Shown: positions 45,548-55,992, counted from the first letter of the stretch. The stretch is 64,000 bases of DNA from UBA10649 sp965278945 (GCA_965278945.1 OZ257128.1:682001-746000), one strand, 5' to 3'. Numbers and translations are program-made. Notes: generated by a model from the sequence alone, not told the origin.

Positions 45548-46513
45548 TTATGCGGGGCGGGACTTGCGGCGTTCGGCCTTTTTCTCGTACATCACGCGGT
45601 CGGCCGCGTCGATCGCCGCCGTGAGTCCCTGCGACACGGTCACCGCCGCCCAGCCGATCGACGCCTCGACGCCCGCCGCAGCGAATGACTTCTCGATGTT
45701 CGACACAACCGAGTCCGCGGACCGCAGGTCGCATTGGCGCATCAGCACGGCGAACTCGTCGCCGCCGAGCCGGGCCACCACGTCGGTGCCGCGAACAGCG
45801 GAGCGCAGCGCGCTGGCGGCGCTGCGAATGAGCTCGTCTCCGGCCGCGTGCCCGCCTGCGTCATTGACCTTCTTGAGCCCGTCGAGATCGATGACGGCGG
45901 TGATGGTCGGGTCGGCGTACCTGCGGAAGCGCTCGCCCTCTTCCAGGACGAGCCGGTCCCACGCGCGCCGGTTCATCAGGCCGGTGAGGGCATCGGTCTC
46001 AGCGGCGATGGTTGCCTGCGTCAGGCCGTCGGCAACACGCTCGCGGTATCGGTCGGCCGCGAGGACCAGCGTCAGCACGCGGCCCATGAACTGCAGCAGC
46101 GGAATCGCCTTGGCCACCGAGTCGTCGTCCAGTTGATGAGCCTTGTCGATGCCGCAGATGGTCCCGAACAACTGGCCGTTCGGCTCGTCGATGACGGCGC
46201 CGGCATACGTGCCGACCTCCATGTTGTTGATCTCGGCCGCGCGCGCGTACTCGGGGATCTCGCTGGGGATCGCGCTGACGGTCGGGGTCCTACCCGCGGC
46301 CATGTGGATGCAGAAGCTGTCCTGCCACGGCGTCGCGTCGCCGTAGGAGATGCCGAAGTCGTTGTCCTCGTTGAGGTAGATGAACGACTGACGGTCGTTC
46401 TCGACTCGAGTCACGGACCACAGTGCCAGCGGCAGCTGGGAGGACAGGTACGACAAGACCAGGTGGGCGGCCTTGTCGAAGTCCAGTTCAGAGGTGATGT
46501 TCGGCGCAGTCAC
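45548..46513 (-). CDS. GAF-GGDEF diguanylate cyclase
   Basis: 321 residues. A GAF-like sensor fills about 10-150 (QDSFCIHMAAGR, GTICGIDKAH), followed by a GGDEF domain with a true GGDEF motif at 250-254 and an RxxD inhibition site (Arg241-Asp244). Both make it an active, product-inhibited c-di-GMP synthase in prediction. No membrane segment is seen. It stands alone between the repeat and a DMT exporter. Confidence 0.92.
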   Translation of the reverse strand: MTAPNITSELDFDKAAHLVLSYLSSQLPLALWSVTRVENDRQSFIYLNEDNDFGISYGDATPWQDSFCIHMAAGRTPTVSAIPSEIPEYARAAEINNMEVGTYAGAVIDEPNGQLFGTICGIDKAHQLDDDSVAKAIPLLQFMGRVLTLVLAADRYRERVADGLTQATIAAETDALTGLMNRRAWDRLVLEEGERFRRYADPTITAVIDLDGLKKVNDAGGHAAGDELIRSAASALRSAVRGTDVVARLGGDEFAVLMRQCDLRSADSVVSNIEKSFAAAGVEASIGWAAVTVSQGLTAAIDAADRVMYEKKAERRKSRPA

Positions 46514-46549
46514 TGCGGCAGGTTACCTGCCGAAAGTTAACGCGATGAA

Positions 46550-47440
46550 TCAGGCGTGGGGTTCGGCCTCGACGGCCAATGCCGCGGCAGGTGCTCTGCG
46601 GGTGGCCAGGTACGAGCCCAGGAGTACGAGCGGGAAGCCGATGGCGATGCCCAGGGTGAACGGCTCGCCGAGGATGAGGATGCCGAGTACGACGGCGACC
46701 GCGGGATTGACGTAGGTGATCAGCGTCGTGCGCGACGGGCCGACCTCGCCGACAAGCGCGAAGAACAGGACGAACGCGGCCGCGGTACAGACGATGCCCA
46801 GCAGGGCGACGGCGATCCACGCCGATGCGGGAACCGGTGCGGTCGGCCTGGTGAGGAACGCGAACGGCGCGTAGATGACCGCGTTGATGCTGATCGCGAT
46901 CGCCATGACCGCGACTCCGGGGACGCCCTGCAGCTTCTGGTCGATGATGATCGGGCCGAAGGAGTAGCCGACGACGGTGACCACCAGTGCGGCAATGGCC
47001 AGGAAGCTGTCGCTGCTGACGTCGAAGCCGACGAGCGCCACCACGCCGACGATCCCGATGCCCATCCCGACCAGGCGGCTGCCGGTAAGGCGGTCATCGA
47101 GGCCGAATCGGCGCGCGAGAAGGGCGGTCGTGATCGGGACGGCCGCAATGAACAGGCCGGCCAGCGAGCTGGAGATGTGCTGCTCGGCCCAGGTCAGCGC
47201 GAGGAGGGTGAAGGTCAGCTCGACGAAGGCGAAGATGACGACCCAGCGCCAGTGCCCCCGCAGTCTCTTCAGCTGCCCCGTGGCAATCGCGATGGGGAGC
47301 AAGATCAGCGCGCCGAGAGCCATGCGGCTGAAGATCACCATGGAGACCGACATCGACTCGACGCCGACCTTGATCAGGAGGTAGGGGATGCCCCAGATGA
47401 TGCCGAGGGAGATGAACATGATCCAGCCGCGTCGTGACAC
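46550..47440 (-). CDS. EamA/DMT-family transporter
   Basis: 296 residues with about ten membrane spans in two similar halves: IIWGIPYLLIKVGVESMS opens the first, YSFGPIIIDQKLQ the second, and a late STRTTLITYVNP-like stretch PSRTTLITYVNPAVAV precedes GEPFTLGIAIGFPL. GTG 47440 is chosen since it gives a full first span; ATG 47419 is possible. Substrate unknown; relatives export amino acids or metabolites. It is divergent from leuS across 88 bp. Confidence 0.88.
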   Translation of the reverse strand: MSRRGWIMFISLGIIWGIPYLLIKVGVESMSVSMVIFSRMALGALILLPIAIATGQLKRLRGHWRWVVIFAFVELTFTLLALTWAEQHISSSLAGLFIAAVPITTALLARRFGLDDRLTGSRLVGMGIGIVGVVALVGFDVSSDSFLAIAALVVTVVGYSFGPIIIDQKLQGVPGVAVMAIAISINAVIYAPFAFLTRPTAPVPASAWIAVALLGIVCTAAAFVLFFALVGEVGPSRTTLITYVNPAVAVVLGILILGEPFTLGIAIGFPLVLLGSYLATRRAPAAALAVEAEPHA

Positions 47441-47528
47441 GGGACGCAACGCTAGCCGGAGGGACTGACGGGTCGGCCAGATCGAGATCAGTAGGCTTGA
47501 CCCCCCACCAGAACGGCAGGCAGGACGC

Positions 47529-50021
47529 ATGAGCAGCACCACTGACGAGGTTCGCGGGGCCGAGGACCGCGAGGCCTACGACGTCATGTCGATCCAGGAG
47601 CGCTGGCTCCCGGTGTGGGACGAGCTCGCCCCTTTCCGGTCCGGACGCCCGGACGATCAGCGCCCCAAGAAGTACATCCTCGACATGTTCCCGTACCCCT
47701 CCGGTGACCTCCATATGGGTCACGCCGAGGCGTACGCGCTGGGTGACGTCATCGCCCGCTACTGGGTGCAGAAGGGCTTCAACGTCATGCACCCGATCGG
47801 GTGGGATGCATTCGGCCTGCCGGCGGAGAACGCGGCGATCAAGCGCAACGAAGACCCGATCATCTGGACCTACGAGAACATCGCTCAGCAGAAGTCGTCG
47901 ATGCGCCACTACGCGTGCTCGTTCGACTGGGACCGCACCTTCAACACGTGCGACCCCGAGTTCTACAAGTGGAATCAGTGGTTCTTCCTGAAGATGTTCG
48001 AGCGCGGCCTGGCGTACCGCAAGGACAGCGCCGTCAACTGGTGCCCGCACGACCAGACGGTGCTGGCGAACGAGCAGGTCGTCGCCGGCCGCTGCGAGCG
48101 CTGCGACTCGATCGTCACCAAGAAGAAGCTCACGCAGTGGTACCTGCGCATCACCGACTACGCCGACCGCCTGCTCGACGACATGAAGCAACTCGAGGGC
48201 GCGTGGCCCGACAAGGTCCTGCTCATGCAGAAGAACTGGATCGGTCGCTCTACGGGCGCAGAGGTCTCCTTCGAGATCGAGGGACGCGACGAGCCGGTCA
48301 CCGTCTACACGACCCGACCCGACACCCTCTACGGCGCGACCTTCTTCGTGGTCGCTGCTGATTCCGACCTCGCCGCGGATCTCGCAGCAAGCACGTCCGC
48401 GGAGGGAGCGTTCGCGGAGTACCTGGAGGGGGTCAAGCGCGAGACCGACATGGACCGCCTGGACTCCTCGCGAGCGAAGACCGGCGTGTTCCTCGAGCGC
48501 TACGCGATCAATCCCGTCAACGGCGAGCGCATCCCGATTTGGGCGTCCGACTACGTGCTATCCGACTACGGCACTGGCGCGATCATGGCCGTGCCCGCGC
48601 ACGACCAGCGGGACCTCGACTTCGCGCGCACGTTCAACCTGCCGGTCCGTGTCGTCGTCGAATCGGACGACGACCCGATGGTGACCGGGATCGCGACCGG
48701 CGACGACGGTCCGCACGTCAACTCCGGTCCGCTCGACGGGCTGAACAAGGCCGATGCCATCGCCGCGATCATCGACGTTCTCGTCGAGCGCGGAACCGGC
48801 GAGCCGTCAGTCAACTACCGCCTGCGCGACTGGCTGATCTCCCGGCAGCGCTACTGGGGCACGCCGATCCCGATCATCCACTGTCCCGTCCACGGCGAGG
48901 TCGCGGTCCCGCTCGACCAGCTGCCGGTGAAGCTGCCGCCCGCCGAGGGCCTGGACCTCAAGCCCAAGGGCACCTCGCCGCTCGGCGCGGCGACCGACTG
49001 GGTCAACACGACCTGCCCGACGTGCGGTGGCCCCGCGCTGCGCGACACCGACACGATGGACACGTTCGTCGACTCGTCCTGGTACTACCTGCGCTACGCG
49101 AGCCCGCATGACGACACTCAGCCCTTCGATCCTGAGGCTGTGCGCGAGTGGCTGCCGGCCGACCAGTACGTCGGCGGCGTGACGCACGCGATCCTCCACC
49201 TGCTGTACTCGCGGTTCTTCACCAAGGTCCTGTTCGACATGGGCATGGTCGACTTCACCGAGCCGTTCTCGCGGCTGCTGAACCAGGGCATGGTCCAGAT
49301 GGACGGCTCGGCGATGAGCAAGTCGCGCGGGAACCTCGTGCGGCTGTCGGACGAACTGGCCGAGCACGGCGTCGACGCACTGCGCCTGTCGATGGTGTTC
49401 GCCGGTCCGCCTGAGGACGACATCGACTGGGCCGAGGTGTCGCCCGTTGGCTCGAAGCGCTTCCTCGCCCGCGCGTGGCGCTTGGCAGGGGACGTGACGA
49501 GTGCACCGGGGGCTGACTTCACCACCGGGGACGTCGAGTTGCGCAAGGCCACCCATCGCGCGGTGTCCGAGTCGGGAATCGCCGTCGAGTCGCTGCGCTT
49601 CAACGTCGCGGTCGCCCGCGCGATGGAGCTGGTCAATGTGACCCGCAAGGCGATCGACACCGGCTGCGGTCCCGCCGATCCCGCGGTCCGCGAGGCCGCG
49701 GAAGCGGTGGCGATCATGCTCTCGCTCGTCGCTCCGTACACGGCCGAGGACATGTGGAACCGACTTGGCCACGAGCCCGCGGTCGCGCTGGCCGGCTGGC
49801 CTGTGGTTGACCCTGAGCTGCTGGTCGAGGAGACCGTCACGTGCATCGTCCAGGTCGCCGGCAAGGTGCGCAACCGCCTCGAGGTGTCGCCGACGATCAG
49901 CGAGGACGACCTGCGCGAGCTGGCGCTGGCATCCGACGGACTGGTGAAGGCACTCGAGGGACGGGAGATCCGCACGGTGATCGTGCGGGCGCCGAAGCTC
50001 GTCAACGTCGTACCTGTGTGA
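47529..50021 (+). CDS. leuS: Leucyl-tRNA synthetase
   Basis: 830 residues, the usual bacterial length. The HIGH-type motif is in YPSGDLHMGHAEA, the KMSKS-type motif in AMSKSRGN, and the editing domain contains TTRPDTLYGATFF and GIATGDDGPHVNSG-type loops. It charges tRNA-Leu. It starts 88 bp from the divergent transporter gene and is followed by a YcaQ-like gene after 13 bp. Confidence 0.96.
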   Translation: MSSTTDEVRGAEDREAYDVMSIQERWLPVWDELAPFRSGRPDDQRPKKYILDMFPYPSGDLHMGHAEAYALGDVIARYWVQKGFNVMHPIGWDAFGLPAENAAIKRNEDPIIWTYENIAQQKSSMRHYACSFDWDRTFNTCDPEFYKWNQWFFLKMFERGLAYRKDSAVNWCPHDQTVLANEQVVAGRCERCDSIVTKKKLTQWYLRITDYADRLLDDMKQLEGAWPDKVLLMQKNWIGRSTGAEVSFEIEGRDEPVTVYTTRPDTLYGATFFVVAADSDLAADLAASTSAEGAFAEYLEGVKRETDMDRLDSSRAKTGVFLERYAINPVNGERIPIWASDYVLSDYGTGAIMAVPAHDQRDLDFARTFNLPVRVVVESDDDPMVTGIATGDDGPHVNSGPLDGLNKADAIAAIIDVLVERGTGEPSVNYRLRDWLISRQRYWGTPIPIIHCPVHGEVAVPLDQLPVKLPPAEGLDLKPKGTSPLGAATDWVNTTCPTCGGPALRDTDTMDTFVDSSWYYLRYASPHDDTQPFDPEAVREWLPADQYVGGVTHAILHLLYSRFFTKVLFDMGMVDFTEPFSRLLNQGMVQMDGSAMSKSRGNLVRLSDELAEHGVDALRLSMVFAGPPEDDIDWAEVSPVGSKRFLARAWRLAGDVTSAPGADFTTGDVELRKATHRAVSESGIAVESLRFNVAVARAMELVNVTRKAIDTGCGPADPAVREAAEAVAIMLSLVAPYTAEDMWNRLGHEPAVALAGWPVVDPELLVEETVTCIVQVAGKVRNRLEVSPTISEDDLRELALASDGLVKALEGREIRTVIVRAPKLVNVVPV

Positions 50022-50034
50022 TTACCTCCGCTCG

Positions 50035-51234
50035 ATGATCGAGATCTCGCCCGACGACGCACGCCGTATCGCGCTGCGAGCGGCCGGACTGCTCTCGAAT
50101 GAGCCCACGCCCGCGGTCGCGCAGAAGGCCGGTGCCGCACGACAATCGACCATCGTTCGCGGAATGCTCAGCGAACTCGGCGCCGTGCAGCTCGACACGA
50201 TCTCCGTGCTGGCGCGTTCGCACGAGCTGATCGCGTATTCGCGCTTCGGCGCGGTCCGCCGGGCAGCGATCGAGAACGCGTACTGGAGCGACAACCATGC
50301 GTTCGAGTACTGGTCGCACGCGGCGTGCATCCTGCCGATGGAGTTGTGGCCGGACTTCGCGTTCCGTCGCCGTCACTACATGCGCAAGGGCCAGCGCTGG
50401 CACGGCGTTCCGAAGAAAGACCTCAACACGCTGCTCGCGACGATCCGCGATTCCGGACCGATCACCACCAGCGATGTCGGCGGGGCGAAGAGCGGCAGCG
50501 AGTGGTGGGAATGGTCGGACTCGAAGATCGCCCTCGAATCCCTGCTCGACGTCGGCCAGGTGGTCGTCACGAAGCGCGTCGGCTGGCGTCGTACATATGA
50601 CCTGGCCGAGCGAGCGGTCCCCGAGAAGTTCCTGCACGACGACCGCACCGACGAGGAGTGCAGCATCGCCCTCGTCGAGGCGGGAGCACGCGTGATGGGC
50701 ATCGGCACGGCCGGCGACATCTCCGACGTGCACCGCATCCTCAACTTGGCGGTCATCACGCACGCCAACGCGGCCGGGCTCGTCGAGGTGAAGGTCATGG
50801 GCTGGCCACGCACGTGGGCCACGCAGGAGGCCCTCGACTGGCTGGCGACCGACCAGCGCGATCGGCATCGCACCACGCTGCTCTCGCCTTTCGACCCGAT
50901 CGTGTGGCACCGACCGCGCACCGAGCGGATCTTCGGCATGACGCACCGACTCGAGGCATACACGCCCGAACCCAAGCGCATTCATGGGTACTTCGCGATG
51001 CCGGTTCTGCATCAGGGCCGGCTGGTCGCACGGGTGGACCCCAAGCGCGAGGGCTCGACCCTGGTCGGACGACGCGTCACGATGGAGTCGACCTCAGCAA
51101 CCGCGATCCGCGGCACCGCGCGAGCGTTGCGTGAGGCCGCCACGTGGGTCGGGTGCATCGACGTCGCCGTCGGCGAGGTCATTCCGGCGACCAGTGCGGA
51201 CAAGCTCCGAAACGAGCTCGCCTCCGGCGAATAG
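50035..51234 (+). CDS. YcaQ/AlkX-type winged-helix DNA-binding protein (putative crosslink-repair glycosylase)
   Basis: 399 residues. Repeated winged helices carry the family marks: LGAVQLDTISVLARSHELIAYSR with the catalytic-type QxD, FEYWSHAACILP, and late LLSPFDPIVWHRPRTERIFG. E. coli YcaQ unhooks DNA interstrand crosslinks as a glycosylase; actinobacterial relatives often are called winged-helix proteins. It begins 13 bp after leuS, without a good ribosome site, so it may be translationally coupled. Confidence 0.84.
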   Translation: MIEISPDDARRIALRAAGLLSNEPTPAVAQKAGAARQSTIVRGMLSELGAVQLDTISVLARSHELIAYSRFGAVRRAAIENAYWSDNHAFEYWSHAACILPMELWPDFAFRRRHYMRKGQRWHGVPKKDLNTLLATIRDSGPITTSDVGGAKSGSEWWEWSDSKIALESLLDVGQVVVTKRVGWRRTYDLAERAVPEKFLHDDRTDEECSIALVEAGARVMGIGTAGDISDVHRILNLAVITHANAAGLVEVKVMGWPRTWATQEALDWLATDQRDRHRTTLLSPFDPIVWHRPRTERIFGMTHRLEAYTPEPKRIHGYFAMPVLHQGRLVARVDPKREGSTLVGRRVTMESTSATAIRGTARALREAATWVGCIDVAVGEVIPATSADKLRNELASGE

Positions 51235-51243
51235 GGTGCCGTC

Positions 51244-52107
51244 ATGCCAGAGGATCGGGTCGCCGTCGTCACCGATTCGACCTGCTATCTGCCGTCCGGA
51301 TGGGCCGCCGAGCGCAATATCTCGATCGTCCCGGTGCAGGTCGTCGTCGGCGGGCAGTCCTTCGACGAGACCGAGGACACCCAGGCGCAACGGGTCGCCG
51401 AGGCGCTGAGCCAGTGGCAGCCGGTTACGACCTCGCGGCCGTCTCCCGTCCGGTTCGAGCAGGCATATCAGCGTGCGATCGACTCCGGCGCCACGCAGAT
51501 CGTGGTCGCCACCTTGTCGGCGGCGATCTCAGCAACGTACGAGTCCGCAGTCATGGCCGCCAAGGACTGCGCGGTCCCCGTGCGAGTCGTCGACAGCCGC
51601 AGCATCGCGATGGGGCTGGGCTTCGCGGTGGTGAGCGGCGCCGAGGCGGCCGCGCGAGGGGCGAGCGCCGACGAGGTAGCAGCCATCATCGAGCATCGAG
51701 CCGAGTCATCCTGGGTCTTCTTCTACGTCGACACCTTGGAGTACCTGCGGCGCGGCGGACGGATCAGCTCCGCACGCGCGGCGGTCGGCCACGCGCTCAA
51801 GGTGAAGCCATTGCTGCAGGTGGTCGACGGACATGTCGCGGCACTCGAGCAGGTCCGCACGTCAGGACGCGCGCTCGCTCGACTCGAGGAGCTCGCCGTG
51901 ACCGCTGCTGGCGAGAGCCCTGTCGACATTGCTGTTCAGCACCTGGCTTCGCCTGACCGCGCGGCCGCGCTGGCCACCCGCCTGCGCGAGCGGCTCCCCG
52001 ACTCAGTCGTCGTCGAGTGCCCGGTCGGCGGTGTCGTCGGCGCGCATGTCGGTCCGGGCATGGTCGCGGTGGTCGTCTCACCACGGCCGGAATCGGCCGC
52101 TGAGTGA
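51244..52107 (+). CDS. DegV family fatty-acid-binding protein
   Basis: 287 residues. The DegV start VTDSTCYLPSGWA, the TSRPSPVRFEQAYQ stretch and the VDTLEYLRRGGRISS motif are present, and the fold binds one fatty acid. DegV (FakB-like) proteins present fatty acids to a kinase for phospholipid synthesis. That suits the plsY gene coupled to it by a GTGA overlap. Confidence 0.92.
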   Translation: MPEDRVAVVTDSTCYLPSGWAAERNISIVPVQVVVGGQSFDETEDTQAQRVAEALSQWQPVTTSRPSPVRFEQAYQRAIDSGATQIVVATLSAAISATYESAVMAAKDCAVPVRVVDSRSIAMGLGFAVVSGAEAAARGASADEVAAIIEHRAESSWVFFYVDTLEYLRRGGRISSARAAVGHALKVKPLLQVVDGHVAALEQVRTSGRALARLEELAVTAAGESPVDIAVQHLASPDRAAALATRLRERLPDSVVVECPVGGVVGAHVGPGMVAVVVSPRPESAAE

Positions 52108-52703
52108 GCGATCTATCCGAGCCGCTGTGGTGGGTGCTCGCCGCCGTCGTCGGCTACGGGCTCGGAGCCGTCAACCCGGCCGCGATCATCGCGAAGGTCG
52201 TTCATGTCGACCTTCGCGGTTCGGGCTCGGGCAACCCGGGCGCCACGAACGTCGGCCGCGTCCTGGGACCACGGTGGGGCGTTCTCGTCGGGGCCCTCGA
52301 CATCCTCAAGGGGTTCATTCCCGCGGTCGTCTTCGGGATTCTCGGTGGTCAGACGGCCGGGGAGGTCGCCGGGCTTGCCGCGGTCGTCGGCCACATCACC
52401 TCGCCCTACCTCAAGGGACGGGGCGGCAAGGGAGTCGCGACGACCCTCGGCGCCATCCTCGGCGTGCAGCCCCTGCTTGCGATCCCCGTGCTGATCGCCT
52501 TCGGCATCGGGGTGCTGATCTGGCATCGCGTCGGCCTCGGCGCTGTGCTCGGCGCGGTCGTGCTCGCGATCAGCGGGGTCGTCGGCTGGTTGACGGGGTG
52601 GACGGATCAGGCGGACATGTGGTTCGCGGTGATACTCGCCGCGATCGTCCTCGTACGACATCAGCGCAACGTGCGAGAGGCCTGGCATCAGCTGCGGGCG
52701 TGA
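52104..52703 (+). CDS. plsY: Acyl-phosphate glycerol-3-phosphate acyltransferase
   Basis: 199 residues, several membrane spans. The three PlsY motifs can be seen: GAVNPAAI followed by RGSGSGNPGATNVGRVLG, then GHITSPYLKGRGGKGVATTLGA in the middle, and a late VLVRHQRNVREA. It makes lysophosphatidic acid from acyl-phosphate and glycerol-3-phosphate in the membrane. GTG start in GTGA overlap with degV. Confidence 0.94.
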   Translation: MSDLSEPLWWVLAAVVGYGLGAVNPAAIIAKVVHVDLRGSGSGNPGATNVGRVLGPRWGVLVGALDILKGFIPAVVFGILGGQTAGEVAGLAAVVGHITSPYLKGRGGKGVATTLGAILGVQPLLAIPVLIAFGIGVLIWHRVGLGAVLGAVVLAISGVVGWLTGWTDQADMWFAVILAAIVLVRHQRNVREAWHQLRA

Positions 52704-52788
52704 GTCCACAGGCGCCCGGCGGCTCGCCGCGCTCCACAGGATGATCGTGCGAACGGCCTGAGACTCGCACGATGCCTACCGTGCCGAG

Positions 52789-53592
52789 ATGGGATGGCTC
52801 GGCCGACGCTCCGACTCCGCTCGCGCGATGGAGGCCGCAGCCACCGAGCGGCTCGAGCGACTGGCCCGGCAATGGCGTCCGGTGGCCTCCCCGTCCGACG
52901 CGCACGAGGACGCAGACCTCCCCGCTGACGACCCATGGCGGGCCGTCCTGGCACCCGAACCCGCACCCCTTCGGATCCGGATAGGCCCGTGGAGTCGGCC
53001 CGCAGTGCGGGCGCTCGTCGTCCTCGTCGCCTCGTGCCTGGCGGTGACCGCCTGGTGGTGGTGGTCGGGCCGCCCAAGGGAGGTGATTGCCGCGCCCGTC
53101 GTCGTGGCAACGGGCGATCTGGTCGTTGCCACGAGCGCGCCCCCGCAACCTGGCACCGTCACGCCACCAGCATCTGAGGTTGTCGTCCACGTCGCCGGTC
53201 TGGTCGCCATGCCGGGCCTGGTGACTTTGCCTTCTGGTGCGCGGGTCGCCGATGCGATCGCGGCTGCAGGCGGTGTGACGCGGCAGCGTGCATCCGACAC
53301 CGTGAATCTCGCGCGGCTGCTCGTCGACGGAGAGCAGATCGTCGTCGGCGCATCGGCTCCGGCGAATGCGGGTGGACCGGCCCCGACGAGCACCGGGCCA
53401 CCGGTGGTCGACCTCAACCTCGCCGATGCCGCCGCATTCGAGGGACTGCCCGGCGTGGGACCGGTGCTCGCGGGTCGGATCCTGGAATGGCGGTCCCTCA
53501 ACGGTCCCTTCCGCTCGGTCGACGAACTCGGCGAGGTGAGCGGAATCGGCGAGGCGACGCTGTCCCGGCTGAGGCCGCTCGTGCGGGTGTGA
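52789..53592 (+). CDS. comEA: ComEA-type DNA-uptake protein
   Basis: 267 residues. A cytoplasmic N-terminus of about 70 residues is followed by a membrane helix at 74-92, a Pro/Val linker, an SLBB domain (VVVHVAGLVAMPGLVTLP) and a C-terminal helix-hairpin-helix pair (VDLNLADAAAFEGLPGVG, EVSGIGEATLSRLRPL). It binds DNA outside the cell and hands it to ComEC. It overlaps comEC by 4 bp (GTGA). Confidence 0.92.
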   Translation: MGWLGRRSDSARAMEAAATERLERLARQWRPVASPSDAHEDADLPADDPWRAVLAPEPAPLRIRIGPWSRPAVRALVVLVASCLAVTAWWWWSGRPREVIAAPVVVATGDLVVATSAPPQPGTVTPPASEVVVHVAGLVAMPGLVTLPSGARVADAIAAAGGVTRQRASDTVNLARLLVDGEQIVVGASAPANAGGPAPTSTGPPVVDLNLADAAAFEGLPGVGPVLAGRILEWRSLNGPFRSVDELGEVSGIGEATLSRLRPLVRV

Positions 53593-55967
53593 TCGACGGC
53601 CGCCTCCTCCTGCCGGCGATCACGGCGTGGCTCGGCGCGATCCTTGCCGGAGTCGCGATCCTGCACGCCGAGTCCGACCGCCACGGCCGGGCAATCGCGA
53701 TTGCCGTCATCTCGGTAGCCGCACTGGTGACGTTGGTCGTCGTGCGGCTCACCTCCGTCGCCGCCGGCCTCCTCCGCAGGGCGAGTGTGACCTTGGCCCT
53801 GGCGACCTTCCTGATCGGCGCGCTCGCCGCAGCACTTCACTGGTCGTCAACCTCGGCCGAGCCGCTCGCGTCGTGGGTGCGCAACCGCGCCACCGCGACA
53901 ACGAGCGCGGTCGTCGCCGGGGAGGCGGTCCGGCGCACGTTGTCCGGGGGACCGGCGTGGCAGCCCCGCGCCAGGCTCGAGGTTCCGCTCGTCGCGACCG
54001 GCATCTCGTCGCGCGGGGTCACTCTCGCTGTCGATGTTCCGATCGTGCTGCGCCTGGCCGACGGATCGGCCGTGCCCCCACCCGGCAGTCAGGTCGTGGT
54101 CTCCGGTCGGCTCGGGCCGGTGCCTAGCGGCGTGGCAGCGGCCGGCTACGTGACGCCTGCGCGTGATGTCCTCGTCGTCGGCGAACCCGGATGGATCCAC
54201 GAGTGGGCGCATGGCATGCGAGTTGGACTTCGGACCGCTCTCGACGGCACATCGGCGGACGGCGGCGCGCTCGTCGCCGGTCTTGCGGTGGGCGACGAGT
54301 CACTGCAATCCGAGGAGCTCGACCGCGCGATGCGCATGACCGGGCTGTCGCATCTGACCGCTGTATCCGGCGGAAATGTCGCCATCGTCGTGATCTCCGT
54401 GCTCGCAGTCGTGACGGTCCTCGGACTGCCGCTCGTCGCACGCGTGGGCGCCGCTCTCGTTGCCCTGATGTTGTTCGTCGTGCTGGTCGGCCCGCAGCCG
54501 AGCGTGCTGCGAGCCGCGGTGATGGGCGCGGTCGTCCTGGCCGGCCTCGTGGTCGGTGGCCGACGGTCGGGGCCGTCCGTTCTGGCCGCGTCGGTCCTGG
54601 TGCTCGTCGTCGTCAGTCCATCGCTGGCGATGTCATGGGCCTTCGCGCTGTCGGTCGGGGCGACCACAGGGCTGATCCTTCTTGCCCCGCGGCTTCGCGC
54701 ACTGATCGACACGTGGCGACCGGCCCGGCGATGGCCGCCGGGCTTTCGCGACGCGGTAGCCATCGCCGCCGCTGCCCAGTTCGCAACCCTGCCGGTACTG
54801 CTGCTGATGGGCGCATCCACCGGCTGGGTGTCGTTGCCCGCCAACCTCCTGGCCATGCCCGCAGTTCCGGCGGTGACCGTGCTGGGCCTGCTCGCCGCGC
54901 TCGTCTCGCCCTTCGGCTCCGGCATCGCGCATGTCCTGGCCGTCGTCGCGTCGTGGCCGGCCTCGTGGATCGCGGGCGTGGCCCACGTGGGAGGCGGCCT
55001 GCCGCTCGCGACGGTTCCGTGGCCGGGTGGACCTTTCGGCGTCGGGCTGCTCGCCGCGATCGCCGTGGCGGCGTGGTGGGTCCGTCGCTGGAGTCGTCGC
55101 GCGTATCCGACCGGCACGCCTCGCTGGCTCACGCGCTCTGCTGTGATCCTCGTGGTCGCGACGATGCTGCTCTGGCTGGTCGCGCCTCCGGATCGTCGCT
55201 CCTGGCCGCCGCCGGACTGGATCCTCATCATGTGCGATGTCGGTCAGGGCGACGCGTTGCTCCTGAGCGCATCCGGAACGGCCGCGGTCGTTGTCGACAC
55301 CGGCGCCGAGCCGGGCCTCGTCGACGCATGCCTGACGAACGCGCGGGTATCCCAGATCCCGGCGATCGTCCTCACGCACTTCCATGCCGACCACGTCGGC
55401 GGACTCAGCGGTGTGCTGCGGGGGCGCACGGTCGGCGCCGTCTATGTATCTCCCGTGCGCGATCCGGCCGAGCAGGCGGCCGAGGTCGACGACGTGCTCG
55501 CCGGCGCCGGGCTTGCCGCGACCGCAATCTCTGCGGGCGACGAGCAGGTCGTGGGTGACCTGCGGTGGCGGGCGCTGTGGCCGCGGCGGGTCATCAGCGA
55601 GGGGTCCGTGCCGAACAACGCGAGCATCGTGCTGGCGGTGGAGGCCTCCGGTCGGTCGATTCTCCTGACCGGTGACATAGAACTGCCGGCACAGGCGGCG
55701 ATCATTCCGGATCTCGTCGCGCACCCGTTCGACGTGGTCAAGGTTCCCCATCACGGATCGCGCGACCAGGACCCCCGCCTGGCGCCGCTCACGGCTCCGA
55801 CCGCCGCTCTCATCAGCGTCGGCGAGGGCAACTCGTACGGACACCCGGCGGACGAGACGGTGGCGGCCTGGGAGGCCGTCGGCTCGCTCGTGTTCCGGAC
55901 CGACCTCTCCGGCGATGTCGCGGTGGTGCCGACCGCAGACGGCGTCGCGGTCGTGCCGCGGAACTGA
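53589..55967 (+). CDS. comEC: ComEC/Rec2 DNA-uptake channel
   Basis: 792 residues from GTG 53589. The order is N-terminal membrane spans with an OB-like domain, the competence domain (DGGALVAGLAVGDE, LTAVSGGNVAIV), more spans, and a C-terminal metallo-beta-lactamase domain with HFHADH (597-602). The full set suggests a working DNA-translocation channel. Natural transformation in this organism is not shown by the window alone. Confidence 0.93.
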   Translation: MIDGRLLLPAITAWLGAILAGVAILHAESDRHGRAIAIAVISVAALVTLVVVRLTSVAAGLLRRASVTLALATFLIGALAAALHWSSTSAEPLASWVRNRATATTSAVVAGEAVRRTLSGGPAWQPRARLEVPLVATGISSRGVTLAVDVPIVLRLADGSAVPPPGSQVVVSGRLGPVPSGVAAAGYVTPARDVLVVGEPGWIHEWAHGMRVGLRTALDGTSADGGALVAGLAVGDESLQSEELDRAMRMTGLSHLTAVSGGNVAIVVISVLAVVTVLGLPLVARVGAALVALMLFVVLVGPQPSVLRAAVMGAVVLAGLVVGGRRSGPSVLAASVLVLVVVSPSLAMSWAFALSVGATTGLILLAPRLRALIDTWRPARRWPPGFRDAVAIAAAAQFATLPVLLLMGASTGWVSLPANLLAMPAVPAVTVLGLLAALVSPFGSGIAHVLAVVASWPASWIAGVAHVGGGLPLATVPWPGGPFGVGLLAAIAVAAWWVRRWSRRAYPTGTPRWLTRSAVILVVATMLLWLVAPPDRRSWPPPDWILIMCDVGQGDALLLSASGTAAVVVDTGAEPGLVDACLTNARVSQIPAIVLTHFHADHVGGLSGVLRGRTVGAVYVSPVRDPAEQAAEVDDVLAGAGLAATAISAGDEQVVGDLRWRALWPRRVISEGSVPNNASIVLAVEASGRSILLTGDIELPAQAAIIPDLVAHPFDVVKVPHHGSRDQDPRLAPLTAPTAALISVGEGNSYGHPADETVAAWEAVGSLVFRTDLSGDVAVVPTADGVAVVPRN

Positions 55968-55992
55968 CAGGCCGGGCTGGCATAGTGCCCCT